Source: Eubacteriales bacterium (GTDB lineage Bacteria > Bacillota > Clostridia > Oscillospirales > Oscillospiraceae). From it: a stretch of DNA of 64,000 nucleotides. Location of the stretch: the NCBI GenBank assembly GCA_030531505.1, contig JAUNNH010000009.1, positions 20,279 through 84,278 of the forward strand. The letters run 5' to 3'. The position numbers were made by a program, and so were the translations under genes. The notes beneath the pieces were generated by a model. It had not been told where the DNA came from, searched no databases, and saw nothing but the letters and a program-made list of their open reading frames with translations. Each line of letters begins with the position of its first letter. Position 1 is the stretch's first letter. This document shows positions 1 to 8,894 of the stretch, piece after piece.

Positions 1-1079
1 TCCGGTCCGCAGACGACGAAGTCCGCGTATTTGCCGGGCTCGATGGAGCCGATCTTCTCCGCGCAGCCGAGCTCCCTCGCCGGCAGGATCGTCGCCGCGC
101 GGATCGCCTGCGCCGCGGGCACGCCGCAGCCGATCACGGTCAGCAGGCAGTCGTAGAGGTTCGAGGCCGAGCCCGCGATGGTCCCGTCCGCGAGTGTCGC
201 GAGGCGGCCCTTGAGCCAGATCGCCTGGCCGCCGAGCTCGTACTCCCCGTCCGGCATGCCGCAGCAGCGCAGCGAGTCGGAGATGATGCAGAGCCGCTCC
301 GGGAAGAGCCGGAAGGCCAGCCGGATCACGCTCGGGTGGATATGCAGCCCGTCGCCGATGAGCTCCGCGACCACGTCCTCCCGCTCCGCCGCGGCGCCGA
401 TGACGCCGGGCTTGCGGTGGTGCAGGGGCGGCATGGCGTTGAAGAGGTGCGTGACGTGCCGGGCGCCCGCGTCGAAGACACGGCAGGCGGCCTCATAGTC
501 GGCGTCGGTGTGCGCGATCGAGACCGTGCAGAGCGCGCTGACCGCCCGCGTGAATTCCTCCGCGCCCTCGAGCTCCGCCGCGACGTCCGCAAGACGGATC
601 AGCCCGCCGCAGCCCTCCTGGAGCTTTCGGAAGGCCTCCGCGTCCGGCAGGCGCAGATAGGCCGCGTTCTGCGCGCCCTTTTTCTTCTCGGAGAAGAAGG
701 GCCCCTCCATGTGGATGCCCATGATCCGGGCGCAGCCGCGCGGCTGCTCGTCCCGGAGACGGCGGCCCGTCGCGAAGGCCTGCGCGAGCGTCTCGTAGGG
801 CAGGGTCATCGAAGTCGGCGCAAACGAGGTCACGCCGCTGCGCGCCGAGTAGGCCGCCATTTTTTTAAGCCCCTCGTAGTCCCCGTCGGAGAAGTCCGCC
901 CCGCTGTTGCCGTGGGTGTGGATATCCACGAGGCCCGGGATCACGGCCGCGCCCTGCAGGTCGAGACCGTCCTCCGCCGGGACCGTGTCCAGAATCTCGG
1001 TGAAGAGCCCGTCCTCCACCCGGAAGCTCCCGCGGCGAAAGCCCTCGCCTCTGAAAATGTCCGCGTTCTTGAAAAGCAT
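1..1079 (-). CDS. nagA: N-acetylglucosamine-6-phosphate deacetylase, 3' end outside the window
   Basis: Converts GlcNAc-6-phosphate to glucosamine-6-phosphate and acetate in the cytosol. My reading of the minus strand from the ATG at 1079 gives 359 uninterrupted codons that run off the left edge, so the C-terminus is missing here. Amidohydrolase marks are visible: the metal-binding HTHG near residue 54, the HMEGPF stretch, an AHTDA segment, HLFNAMPPLHHRKPG and a late SDS motif. It is the last visible gene of the leftward operon that begins with the binding protein at 5335 and includes nanA, which places it at the end of sialic acid breakdown. The family call is firm; specificity is by homology. 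Confidence 0.93.
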   Translation of the reverse strand, partial: MLFKNADIFRGEGFRRGSFRVEDGLFTEILDTVPAEDGLDLQGAAVIPGLVDIHTHGNSGADFSDGDYEGLKKMAAYSARSGVTSFAPTSMTLPYETLAQAFATGRRLRDEQPRGCARIMGIHMEGPFFSEKKKGAQNAAYLRLPDAEAFRKLQEGCGGLIRLADVAAELEGAEEFTRAVSALCTVSIAHTDADYEAACRVFDAGARHVTHLFNAMPPLHHRKPGVIGAAAEREDVVAELIGDGLHIHPSVIRLAFRLFPERLCIISDSLRCCGMPDGEYELGGQAIWLKGRLATLADGTIAGSASNLYDCLLTVIGCGVPAAQAIRAATILPARELGCAEKIGSIEPGKYADFVVCGP

Positions 1080-1162
1080 CGCGCATCCTCCCTTTCCGTT
1101 AAAAACCAATGCGGTGGGCCTGCCGTCTTGACGGCAGGCCCGTGTCTTTTTGTCTGTGCTTG

Positions 1163-2071
1163 TCAGCAATACTTCGCGATCGCGTCGCGGATGTCCGCCG
1201 CGGCGGAGGCGCAGATCGCCTTATCCTCTTCCGTCAGCGCGGCGAGCGGCTTGCGCACCGAGCCGACGTCCGGGCCGCCGTTCAGGCGCAGGATCTCCTT
1301 GATGGCGGCGTACATGTTGCCATGGCAGGAGCACATCTTGTAGATGATGTGGCAGCAGGCGTCCTGGATCTCGCGCGCGCCGGCGATCTCGCCGCGGCCG
1401 ATGAGCTCGAAGATCTTGAGGTAGAGCTCCGGCATCGCGCCGTAGGTCCCGCCGATGCCGCCGATCGCGCCGGCCACCAGGCCGGAGGCGAGCTGCTCGT
1501 CCGGGCCGTTGAAGACGATCGCGCCCTCGTCGCGCCACATCTCGATGTCCTGCACGGGCATGGAGGAGTTCTTCACGCCGATCACGCAGGGATTGCGAAG
1601 CATCTCGCGCAGCAGCGCGCCGCTCAGCGCGACGCCCGCGAGCTGCGGGATGTTGTAGATGATGAAGTCCGTGTGCGGCGCGGCGGAGGAGATGTCGTTC
1701 CAGTAGTCCGCGATGGCGTAGGGCGGCAGATGGAAGTAGATGGGCGGGATGGCCGCGATGGCGTCGACGCCCAGGCTCTCGGCATGGGCCGCGAGCTCCA
1801 TGCTGTCGGCCGTGTTGTTGCAGGCGACGTGCGCGATGATGACGATGCGCCCCTTCGCGACGGCCATGACGTTCTCGAGCACGAGCTTGCGCTCGGCCAC
1901 CGACTGGTAGATGCACTCGCCGGAAGAGCCGCCGACGTAGAGGCCGGTCACGCCCTTGCCGATCAGGTACTCGGTCAGCGCGCGCGTGCGCTCCGCGGAG
2001 ACGGCGCCCGTCTCATCGTAGCAGGCGTAGAAGGCTGGGAAAATACCCGCATATTTTTTCAGATCTCTCAT
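1163..2071 (-). CDS. nanA: N-acetylneuraminate lyase (DHDPS/NAL family)
   Basis: Cleaves sialic acid (Neu5Ac) to N-acetylmannosamine and pyruvate. The 302-residue length is normal for this TIM-barrel family. The GGSSGE motif at residues 47-52 binds the pyruvate carboxylate, Tyr139 in IIYNIP is the general acid/base, and Lys167 in GVKNSS forms the Schiff base. GGSSGE rather than the GTTGE of dihydrodipicolinate synthase favours the lyase. It follows two sugar permeases (9-bp gap) and precedes nagA, and an AGE epimerase and a ROK kinase are encoded nearby, which supports a sialic acid role. Another 2-keto acid aldolase specificity is possible but less likely. Confidence 0.9.
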   Translation of the reverse strand: MRDLKKYAGIFPAFYACYDETGAVSAERTRALTEYLIGKGVTGLYVGGSSGECIYQSVAERKLVLENVMAVAKGRIVIIAHVACNNTADSMELAAHAESLGVDAIAAIPPIYFHLPPYAIADYWNDISSAAPHTDFIIYNIPQLAGVALSGALLREMLRNPCVIGVKNSSMPVQDIEMWRDEGAIVFNGPDEQLASGLVAGAIGGIGGTYGAMPELYLKIFELIGRGEIAGAREIQDACCHIIYKMCSCHGNMYAAIKEILRLNGGPDVGSVRKPLAALTEEDKAICASAAADIRDAIAKYC

Positions 2072-2080
2072 GGTTTCTCC

Positions 2081-3004
2081 TTATCCCTTGACGGCACCCA
2101 TGGTGATGCCCTTGGTAAAGTATTTCTGGAAGATGACGAACACGATGATGATCGGGACCGCGGCGAAGGCCGCGCCCGCCATGATCAGGCCGAAGTCCGT
2201 CGAGTTCTCGGCCTGCATGTTCGCGATGCCGAGGGAGATGGTCAGGTTCTTCGTCGAGGAGAGCATAATGAGCTGCATGAAGTAGTCGTTCCAGGAACTG
2301 ATGAAGGTGAAGATCGCGAGCGCTCCGACACCCGGCTTGATCATCGGATAGACGATCGTGTTGAAGGTCTTGAGCTCGCCCGCGCCGTCGATGCGCGCGG
2401 CCTCGAGGATCTCGCCCGGAATGCTCTCAGCAAACTGCTTCATCAGGAACACGCCGAAGGGCCAGCCGACAATGGGATAGACCACCGCGCTCGCGGTATT
2501 GTAGAGCTTCAGGGCGGACATCTCCCGGATCAGCGGGATCAGGATGACCTGCTTGGGCAGCGCCATGGCGCAGACGATCAGGGTAAAGACCAGCGTTCGT
2601 CCGACGAAGCGCTTCTTGGCGAGCGCATAGCCGGCGAGCGCCGCGGTCAGGCAGGTCAGCAGCATGGAGGCCACCGCCATCCAGACCGTGTTCAGCAGCC
2701 AGCGGATCGCCGCCGGGACCGTCGGACCCGCGGAGATCACCGGTGCGGTGCCGTCCTCGGTGAAGTATTGCCCGAAGGGCAGGGCGAACTCCCAGAGCGG
2801 CACCTTGAACTTGCTCATCAGCTTTTCGTAGTTCTTCATCGTCCACTCGCTCGGCCACCAGACCGGGGTCGTGGCGTTGATCTCCTTGCCGGTCTTGAAG
2901 GAGCCGGTGATGATCCAGTAGAGCGGGAAGGTGAAGAGGATCGCGAGGAGGATGACCATGACCAGCGCGAACACGCGGTAGGCCGTTGATTTCTGATTTC
3001 TCAT
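2081..3004 (-). CDS. Carbohydrate ABC transporter permease, MalG type
   Basis: One of two membrane subunits of the importer served by the binding protein at 4049-5335. The protein has about six membrane segments. The cytoplasmic EAA loop (EAARIDGAGELKTFNTIVYPM), which contacts the ATPase, lies in the C-terminal third. I chose the ATG at 3004; a GTG two codons upstream overlaps the Shine-Dalgarno AAGGGGG and is less likely. It lies 12 bp after the MalF-type permease. No ATPase gene is seen, so a shared MsmK-type ATPase encoded elsewhere is expected. Substrate is inferred from neighbours as sialic acid or a related amino sugar. Confidence 0.88.
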   Translation of the reverse strand: MRNQKSTAYRVFALVMVILLAILFTFPLYWIITGSFKTGKEINATTPVWWPSEWTMKNYEKLMSKFKVPLWEFALPFGQYFTEDGTAPVISAGPTVPAAIRWLLNTVWMAVASMLLTCLTAALAGYALAKKRFVGRTLVFTLIVCAMALPKQVILIPLIREMSALKLYNTASAVVYPIVGWPFGVFLMKQFAESIPGEILEAARIDGAGELKTFNTIVYPMIKPGVGALAIFTFISSWNDYFMQLIMLSSTKNLTISLGIANMQAENSTDFGLIMAGAAFAAVPIIIVFVIFQKYFTKGITMGAVKG

Positions 3005-3016
3005 GCCCACACCCCC

Positions 3017-3925
3017 TTAATCCTTGGACTGGCCCAGCTTGAACTGGATGGCCGAGAGCACCGCGATGATGATCATCAGCACCACACCCATGGCGTTTCC
3101 GTAGCCGTAGCGGTAGAGCTTGAAGGCCGTGTAGTAGATGTAGTACATGATCGTGTCGGTGCTGTGGTTCGGGCCGCCCGAGGTCAGCAGCTGGATCAGC
3201 GCAAAGCACTGGAAAGAGTTGATGGTGGTGATGACCAGGATATACAGCGTGGTCGGCATGATCTGGGCCCACTTGATCTTCCAGAAAACCTGGGTCCGCG
3301 TCGCGCCGTCGACCTCGGCCGCCTCGACGAGGGACTGGTCGACGTTGCCGAGAGCGGAAACATAGAGCACGATCGGCTGGCCGACGGAGGTCGTGAACAG
3401 GATCAGGATGATGCACCAGAGCGCGTAGCGCGCGTCACCCAGCCAGTTGATGTTCTTCTCAATGAGTCCTGCGCCCTTGAGCAGGTAGTTGAAGATGCCG
3501 TAGTAGTTGTTGTACATCCACTTCCACACGACGGTGACCGCGACCGAGCCGGTGACGACCGGCAGGTAGAAGATCACGCGGAAGGCGGAGGTCAGCGCGG
3601 GCTTCATATCGGTAATGGCCGAGGCGACCCACAGCGAGAAGGCGCAGACCGTGGGCACGGCGACGACCACGATGGTCAGCGTGTTTTTCAGTGCGCCGAG
3701 GAAGACCTGGTCGCCGAGCAGCTCCTTATAGTTGCCGAAGCCGATGAAGGTATCCACGGTGTTCCGGCCCATGTTCGAGTCGAAGAAGCTGGTGTAGATG
3801 CACATGAACATGGGGTACACCACAAAGGTGATAAAGAAGAAAAGGCTCGGCAGGAGGAAGAGGTAGCCCGCGATCGTCTCCCGCCGCACCAGGGCCCGGC
3901 TCAGGCCGGAGGATGATTTGCCCAT
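3017..3925 (-). CDS. Carbohydrate ABC transporter permease, MalF type
   Basis: Partner permease of the downstream MalG-type subunit. The sequence opens with a hydrophobic segment after RRETIAGYLF, has about six membrane helices and carries an EAA loop (EAAEVDGATRTQVFWKIKWAQ). The ATG at 3925 follows an AAAGGAG site about 10 bases upstream; the longer open frame to 3979 overlaps the intergenic hairpin and is not used. Its gene is separated from the upstream binding protein by a 13-bp stem-loop, an arrangement that usually lowers permease expression relative to the binding protein. Substrate is not readable from the sequence. Confidence 0.88.
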   Translation of the reverse strand: MGKSSSGLSRALVRRETIAGYLFLLPSLFFFITFVVYPMFMCIYTSFFDSNMGRNTVDTFIGFGNYKELLGDQVFLGALKNTLTIVVVAVPTVCAFSLWVASAITDMKPALTSAFRVIFYLPVVTGSVAVTVVWKWMYNNYYGIFNYLLKGAGLIEKNINWLGDARYALWCIILILFTTSVGQPIVLYVSALGNVDQSLVEAAEVDGATRTQVFWKIKWAQIMPTTLYILVITTINSFQCFALIQLLTSGGPNHSTDTIMYYIYYTAFKLYRYGYGNAMGVVLMIIIAVLSAIQFKLGQSKD

Positions 3926-3976
3926 AGGGAGAAAACTCCTTTCCTTATTTCGGAGTATAGCAGAAGTCCAAAAGGA

Positions 3977-4006
3977 CACCCTCCCTGCGCTGACGCAGGG
4001 AGGGTG
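3977..4006. terminator. Intercistronic stem-loop between binding protein and permeases
   Basis: A perfect 13-bp inverted repeat (3977-3989 with 3994-4006, loop CTGA) lies just after the stop codon of the binding protein. Read leftward it is followed only by a short TCCTTTTGG stretch, so it looks like a leaky terminator or 3'-end stabiliser rather than a full stop. It would give more binding-protein than permease mRNA. Confidence 0.75.
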
Positions 4007-4048
4007 CGCACCCTTTACTCAGGATTCAGATGATCTTGTTCGCCGGAC

Positions 4049-5335
4049 TCAGGCGCCGGCGGCCGCGTTGGCAGTCTCGCAGAAGGCGGCCACAGCCTCG
4101 GTCACGTCCGCGCCGGCCCCGACCTGCTGGAGCATGTTCCACCAGGCGGTACGGGCCTCGGCCCAGCCGGGAACGACCTGATAGTAGTCGCCCAGGAAGG
4201 GCATGAGCTTGGTGTACTCGCTCATGATGTCGTTGCCCTCGTAGATGTTGGAGAGGTCGACGTCGTCGGACTTGTCGCGCACGGCGAAGTAGTTGGAAGC
4301 CTTGACGGCGTCCGCGGTGGCGGCGCTGTCAGCCATGTACTTGATGAAGGTCTTGGCGGCCTCGATCTTGGCAGCGTCGCCGTTGTCAAAGATACCGAAG
4401 CCCCAGATGCCGCCGCAGAGCTCGGGCACGCCGTCATCGCTCGGGAAGGCCATGCAGACGATCTCGTCACCGTCGTTGGTGAGGCCGGCGTCATTGTTGT
4501 CGGTGTTCAGCTGCGCACCGATGTTCCAGCAGAAGGCCATGTCCAGGATGCCCTGGCGGAAGAGGTTGATCTCGTCGCCGCCGACGATGGCGGGATCGAA
4601 GTTCACACCCTCAAGGCCGGTCAGCAGCTCGAGCGCCTTGACGTTCTCCTCGGAGTCGGCGGTGTACTTGGTGTGCTCAGCATCGGTGAAGGTGCCGCTG
4701 TAGAGGTTGTTGATCAGAGCGCGGGTGCCCTGGTCGCCGCCCTGGCCGCCGCAGAACACGGCAGCGACGTTGGGATTGTCGGCAGCGAGCAGCTCAACGG
4801 CCGCGACGAAGTCCTCGGTGGTCCAGGTGTGGGTGTCGAGGTCGAGGTACTTGTCGGCGCCGACAGCCTGGAAGCGGTTGAGGTTGACAGCCATGCAGTG
4901 GGCGGTCATGCAGAGGGGATACTCATAGCTCTCGCCGGCAGCGTTGAAGCAGGCAGCCTGGACGACGGGCAGGATCTCTTCCTTATCGGCGTCATCCCAC
5001 AGATCGGCGATGTCGACCATGTAGCCCTTGGCGCCCCAGTTGGCGACCAGACGCTCGGGACCTTCCATGATCAGGTCGGGCGCGGCCTTGCCCTCGAGGG
5101 CGGTGTTGACCTTGTCGTCGCCGTCGGCGTAGGCCAGGAACTCGACCGTGACCTTGACGCCGGGATTGGCGGCCTCGAAGCCGGCGATCAGCTCGTCGAC
5201 CACTTCGGAGTTGCCCCATCCGCCGATGGGATAGGTCCACAGCGTGATCTCGACGTCGTCCGCAGCGGACGCGACGGGCGCGGCGAGAGCGAAGACCATG
5301 ACCAGCGCCAGCATAACAGCAAGCAGTTTCTTCAT
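4049..5335 (-). CDS. Sugar ABC transporter substrate-binding protein (secreted, no lipobox)
   Basis: Extracellular solute-binding protein family 1, 428 residues, first gene of the leftward operon to nagA. Residues 1-24 form a signal peptide (MKKLLAVMLALVMVFALAAP) ending in an ASA-A type cleavage site. No lipobox cysteine follows, which is unusual for a Gram-positive binding protein. The mature part opens with VEITLWTYPIGG, typical of sugar-binding members. The start is the ATG at 5335 with AAGGAGG upstream. A TTGACA-N17-TAGAAT promoter and two TGAAA-type boxes lie upstream. The ligand is inferred to be sialic acid or a sialoglycan product from the operon. Confidence 0.88.
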   Translation of the reverse strand: MKKLLAVMLALVMVFALAAPVASAADDVEITLWTYPIGGWGNSEVVDELIAGFEAANPGVKVTVEFLAYADGDDKVNTALEGKAAPDLIMEGPERLVANWGAKGYMVDIADLWDDADKEEILPVVQAACFNAAGESYEYPLCMTAHCMAVNLNRFQAVGADKYLDLDTHTWTTEDFVAAVELLAADNPNVAAVFCGGQGGDQGTRALINNLYSGTFTDAEHTKYTADSEENVKALELLTGLEGVNFDPAIVGGDEINLFRQGILDMAFCWNIGAQLNTDNNDAGLTNDGDEIVCMAFPSDDGVPELCGGIWGFGIFDNGDAAKIEAAKTFIKYMADSAATADAVKASNYFAVRDKSDDVDLSNIYEGNDIMSEYTKLMPFLGDYYQVVPGWAEARTAWWNMLQQVGAGADVTEAVAAFCETANAAAGA

Positions 5336-5403
5336 GTTTTTCCTCCTTAAAGATTGATAAAGTCTTTTTTCGCGGCGGTCTCCCCGCCGCTGCTTATGTC
5401 TGG

Positions 5404-5432
5404 ATTCTACCGAAGAAAAGCCGTTCTGTCAA
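5404..5432 (-). promoter_or_regulatory. Sigma-A-like promoter of the binding protein/nanA/nagA operon
   Basis: Leftward TTGACA (5427-5432) and TAGAAT (5404-5409) are separated by exactly 17 bp, about 70 bp upstream of the ATG at 5335. The match is nearly perfect, so this is a confident promoter prediction. Confidence 0.82.
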
Positions 5433-5440
5433 TCGGTTTT

Positions 5441-5484
5441 TGAAAGTTTTTTTCACAAAAACGCCTGTTTGAAATTAATTTTAC
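5441..5484. promoter_or_regulatory. Twin TGAAA-N5-TTTCA boxes upstream of the nan/nag operon promoter
   Basis: TGAAAGTTTTTTTCA at 5441-5455 fits a TGAAA-N5-TTTCA dyad; TGAAATTAATTTTAC at 5470-5484 is a degenerate second copy. Starts are 29 bp apart, and the nearer box ends 8 bp from the -35 element. The same pair with the same spacing lies upstream of the ROK-like kinase gene (12730-12773). The RpiR-family regulator encoded at 10578-11429 is the obvious candidate binder; that link is inference. Confidence 0.65.
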
Positions 5485-5550
5485 TCCTTGCACAAAAGCG
5501 GCGCCCGTTTTTTGGGCAAGTTGCCATGTCCCGCCGGCGCCCCGCTGTGG

Positions 5551-5556
5551 TATACT
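5551..5556 (+). promoter_or_regulatory. Possible -10 element for the CBM9-like gene
   Basis: TATACT lies 41 bp upstream of the ATG at 5597. No good -35 hexamer sits at the right distance, so the promoter may depend on an activator or extended contacts. The gene is divergent from the binding-protein operon and shares its upstream region. Confidence 0.4.
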
Positions 5557-5596
5557 GATCCATATACCGATGGCATCGAACAAAGGAGGCTCCGCC

Positions 5597-6205
5597 ATGG
5601 AAACGAACACCGGAAAACACTACGCGATCCCCTATGCCGCCGGTACGCCGGACTGGAGCGCCGTCCCGGCCGCGCCGCTGCTCCCCTGCCGCTGGTCGCC
5701 CGAATCGCCGCCCGCCGCCGAGGCAAAAGCCGTCTGGACGGAGGGGGCGCTGCTCGTCCGGCTGGAGAGCTTTGCCGCCCCGACCCGGGCCGTGAACACC
5801 GCGCCGGACTCGGCGGTCTGGGAGGACAGCTGCCTGGAGTTCTTCTTCTCGGCGGACGGAAAAACCTATATCAATCTGGAGGCCAACGCGAACGCCGCGC
5901 TGCGCGCCTCGATCGGCCCGGACCGGCATGAGCGGCGGTTCCTGCGGGAGCTGGGCGTCCCCCTGCCGCAGGCCGAGGCGGAGACGACCGCCGCGGGCTG
6001 GGCGCTCACGCTTAGGATCCCGGCGGCGCTGCTGGAGGCGCTGCTCGGCGTCACGCCGCGGCGCGGGCTGCGCCTGCGGGGGAACTTCTATTCCTGCGGG
6101 GATAAGACGCCGGCGCCGCACTACGCGGCCTGGAGCCCCGTGGAGACGCCGTCGCCGGATTTCCACCGCCCGGAGTTCTTCGGAACGCTGGAGCTGACAG
6201 AATAA
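5597..6205 (+). CDS. CBM9-like carbohydrate-binding domain protein (cytosolic)
   Basis: A 202-residue single-domain protein resembling the family 9 carbohydrate-binding/DOMON-like fold: alternating strands, the stretch VWEDSCLEFFFS around residues 75-86, a central YINLEANANAALRASIG and a closing PEFFGTLELTE. There is no signal peptide, so it is probably intracellular, unlike classical CBM9 modules. I chose the ATG at 5597, seven bases after AAAGGAGG. It is divergently oriented from the nan/nag operon and ends just before a terminator-bearing repeat. It may bind a sugar ligand; the exact role is unknown. Confidence 0.75.
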   Translation: METNTGKHYAIPYAAGTPDWSAVPAAPLLPCRWSPESPPAAEAKAVWTEGALLVRLESFAAPTRAVNTAPDSAVWEDSCLEFFFSADGKTYINLEANANAALRASIGPDRHERRFLRELGVPLPQAEAETTAAGWALTLRIPAALLEALLGVTPRRGLRLRGNFYSCGDKTPAPHYAAWSPVETPSPDFHRPEFFGTLELTE

Positions 6206-6299
6206 AAAAGAAGTGTCATTTGTCATAAACACGAAAAAAGCCCGGAATTCCGGGCTTTTTTTGATGACAGATAATAGAGGCGAAGTGTCATTTGTCATA
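6205..6299. repeat. 95-bp repeat, left inverted copy, with bidirectional terminator
   Basis: Two direct copies of GAAGTGTCATTTGTCATA (6210-6227 and 6282-6299) flank a perfect palindrome GCCCGGAATTCCGGGC (6240-6255) bordered by A and T runs, a bidirectional rho-independent terminator. The whole unit reappears inverted at 10455-10550 with only a few differences. The two copies enclose the second transporter cassette. Here it separates convergent genes. Confidence 0.9.
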
Positions 6300-6386
6300 G
6301 GGAGGGAGTTCTTCTGTTGCCTGTCGTCCGTTCCTGCCGCAACAAGCAGGCCGGCTCTTCGGAGCCGGCCTGTTTGTTGTGCTTTT

Positions 6387-7979
6387 TTATCCCTTCACGC
6401 CGCCGGAGGTCAGGCCGGCGGTGAGGTGCTTTTCGATCGACATGAAGAGGATCACGACCGGGATCGTGGCCAGCAGCGAGGCCGCGAAGAGGTACTGCCA
6501 CTCGATCATGTTGAAGGAGCTGAACTGCGTGATGCCGACCGTGATCGGGCGGTTCGACGCGGTGGAGATCAGCACCGTGGAGATCGTGTACTCGTTCCAG
6601 GCGTTGATGAAGACGAAGATCAGCGCCGTCACGATGCCGGGCGCCGCCATCGGCAGCAGCACGCGGACGAGCGCCGAGACGGTGCCGCAGCCGTCGATCA
6701 GCGCGGCCTGCTCCATCTCCGGCGAGATGGACACGAAGGTCCCGCGCAGCAGCCACACCGCGAAGGCCTGGTTGAAGGCGGCGTTCACGAGCATCAGGCC
6801 CACGACGGAGTCGTTGAGGTGCAGGGTGTTCATGAGCTGGGAGATGCCGATGAGCAGCACGACCGGCGAGAACATCTGGCTCATGATGACGAAGCCCAGG
6901 AAGGCCTTCTTGCCGGCGAAATTCATGCGGGCCATGGCGTAAGCCGCGGGGATGCCGCAGAGCATGGCCAGCAGCGTCGCGCCGCCCGCGACGAAGACGG
7001 AGTTGAGCAGGTAGCGCGGCACGCCGCGGTGGACGATATCACTCAGGTTCGACCAGATCCATTTGGTCGGGAACATGTGCAGGAAATACATGTCCAGCGT
7101 CTCCGCGTTGGAGCGGAAGGCCGTCACCAGCATGACGTAATAGGGGTAGAGCACGACCACGCACATGACCGTGACGAAGACATACAGCAGGCCCCGCAGG
7201 AGCGTGCTCTCGATCGCGGCATGGCGGATCTGCACCGCGCAGAGCAGCATCAGCGCGAAGGCGGGCAGCAGCAGCCACAGCATGCCGGAGTGCCGGACAC
7301 TCAGGCCCTTGAGCGCCGCGTCGATGTTCTCGCCGGCGCCGCCGTCAAAGAGGAAGCGGTCCACCCGCTGATAGAGCGCCTCCTTCCCCTCGGTGAGCAG
7401 CTCCTGGCTGTAGAGGCCGAGGGCGCGCCCGAAGGCGTAGTTGTTCATCATCACAAAGACGGGCACCAGCAGCAGGGCGATCAGCGCGAGCACGCCGGCC
7501 GCCGAGCGCAGGACGCGGGAGCGCCCGTCGAGATACTTCGGCAGCAACTCCTCCGAACCACGCAGACCCAGCGCCGCGCAGAGGGCCGAGCCGAGGGCGC
7601 AGAGCAGCATCGCGCGGAAAACGTGCCCCGCGGGCAGCGCGGTCCTCCAGAAGGCGAAGAGGCTCCGGCTCAGCTTCTGGTCGATCGTGAAGGCGATCAG
7701 GGAGGTCGTCTCCCCCTTGGAGTTCACGCGCTCGGTGACCGTCTCGTTGATCTCCACGTCAAAGCCCTGGGCGCGGAATCCCTCCGCCTTCTCTTCGACC
7801 TCGGCGCGCGCACTCTGATACTTCTCGTCGCCCACGAAGGTGTTGGAGGATTTCTTGGTGTAGACCGCGGCGTTGAAGCTGTAGAGCGGCAGGCTCATCA
7901 GGATCAGCGCGAGGATCAGGCCGAGCAGCAGCAGCGCGAGCGCGCGGCGGTTCCGGCCCTTGAGTTCCGGGCTCTTCAC
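6387..7979 (-). CDS. ABC transporter permease, MalG type, with long N-terminal membrane extension
   Basis: The last ~260 of 530 residues form an ordinary sugar permease with an EAA-type loop (EQAALIDGCGTVSALVRVLL). The first ~265 are extra: one membrane helix (about 13-35), a soluble segment (about 37-105, probably outside), two helices (about 105-130 and 155-180), another soluble segment and a helix near 245-265. Family members are usually about 280 residues. The start overlaps the stop of the upstream permease by ATGA, so the two are translationally coupled. The extension could help dock a free binding protein, since the cognate binding protein lacks a lipid anchor; this is speculation. Confidence 0.85.
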   Translation of the reverse strand: MKSPELKGRNRRALALLLLGLILALILMSLPLYSFNAAVYTKKSSNTFVGDEKYQSARAEVEEKAEGFRAQGFDVEINETVTERVNSKGETTSLIAFTIDQKLSRSLFAFWRTALPAGHVFRAMLLCALGSALCAALGLRGSEELLPKYLDGRSRVLRSAAGVLALIALLLVPVFVMMNNYAFGRALGLYSQELLTEGKEALYQRVDRFLFDGGAGENIDAALKGLSVRHSGMLWLLLPAFALMLLCAVQIRHAAIESTLLRGLLYVFVTVMCVVVLYPYYVMLVTAFRSNAETLDMYFLHMFPTKWIWSNLSDIVHRGVPRYLLNSVFVAGGATLLAMLCGIPAAYAMARMNFAGKKAFLGFVIMSQMFSPVVLLIGISQLMNTLHLNDSVVGLMLVNAAFNQAFAVWLLRGTFVSISPEMEQAALIDGCGTVSALVRVLLPMAAPGIVTALIFVFINAWNEYTISTVLISTASNRPITVGITQFSSFNMIEWQYLFAASLLATIPVVILFMSIEKHLTAGLTSGGVKG

Positions 7980-8863
7980 AGCTCTTCCTCCTTTCGCATG
8001 ACGCCGAGCATGTACACGCCCGCGCAGACGCAGAGGATCAGGAAGCCGATCACCGAGAGCGCCGTCGCCGGACCCTTCTTCCGCTCATAGAAGCTGAGCA
8101 TGTAGAGGTAGGTGATCATGGTGTCGGTCTTGTGCGCGGGGGCGCCCTTGGTCATGGTGTAGACGATGGGGAAGGAGTTGAAGACGTAGATGATATTCAA
8201 AACGGTGCTCACGGTCAGGGAGGGCCTGACCAGCGGCAGCGTGATCTTCCAGAGTTTATCCCAGAAGCCGGCCCCGTCCACGGTGGCCGCCTCGTAGAGC
8301 GTCCCGTCGATGGATTGCAGGCCCGAGAGCACGCAGAAGGCCACGAAGGGCACGGTGACGAAGATGCCGACGCCGCACTCCCAGATGAATTCCACCGTGT
8401 AGGAGGAGCGCCAGTTGATCGCCTGGTTGATGATGCCGAGGTTCAGCAGGACGTTGTTGAGGCTGCCGTACTCGAATTTGATGATATAGTTCCAGACGGA
8501 GGCCTGGATGACCAGCGAGGTCGCCCAGGGAAAGACAAGGATCGCGCGCGCGATCTTGCGGCCGCGGAACTTCTGGTTCAGCACCATGGCGACGATGAAG
8601 CCCAGGATCGTCGAGAGCCCGACGACCGAGAGCACCCACCAGAGGGTGTTGAGCATGACGGTTTTGAACGCGGGGAGCTTCACCGCGTCCCGGAAATTCT
8701 GCAGGCCGACAAAGTCTCCGATAACGCCCGCCTGCGATATCTCGCTGACGGAGAGCTTGAAGACGATCAGGATCGGGAAAACGACAAAGACAGCGATCAG
8801 CGCGAAGCTCGGCAGGAGCCAGACATAGGGCTCCCACTTGCGTTTGCCTTGTACGGAATTCAT
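7976..8863 (-). CDS. ABC transporter permease, MalF type (second system)
   Basis: A 295-residue sugar permease with about six membrane helices and the EAA loop EAATVDGAGFWDKLWKITLP. The ATG at 8863 is preceded by an AAGGGGGAA-type Shine-Dalgarno sequence; the upstream extension of the frame crosses a terminator hairpin and is rejected. It follows the second binding protein after that hairpin and overlaps the next permease by 4 bp. Together they form a second sugar importer, again without an ATPase gene. Confidence 0.88.
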   Translation of the reverse strand: MNSVQGKRKWEPYVWLLPSFALIAVFVVFPILIVFKLSVSEISQAGVIGDFVGLQNFRDAVKLPAFKTVMLNTLWWVLSVVGLSTILGFIVAMVLNQKFRGRKIARAILVFPWATSLVIQASVWNYIIKFEYGSLNNVLLNLGIINQAINWRSSYTVEFIWECGVGIFVTVPFVAFCVLSGLQSIDGTLYEAATVDGAGFWDKLWKITLPLVRPSLTVSTVLNIIYVFNSFPIVYTMTKGAPAHKTDTMITYLYMLSFYERKKGPATALSVIGFLILCVCAGVYMLGVMRKEEEL

Positions 8864-8894
8864 AGAGCTTCCCCCTTTCGGGTCGGAATCATGG

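Noticed and set aside
2427-3416. Large overlapping frames opposite or out of phase with genes (here and throughout)
   Set aside because: High GC content opens spurious frames; the products are Arg/Ala/Gly-rich and lack motifs, while the opposite frames encode clear proteins.
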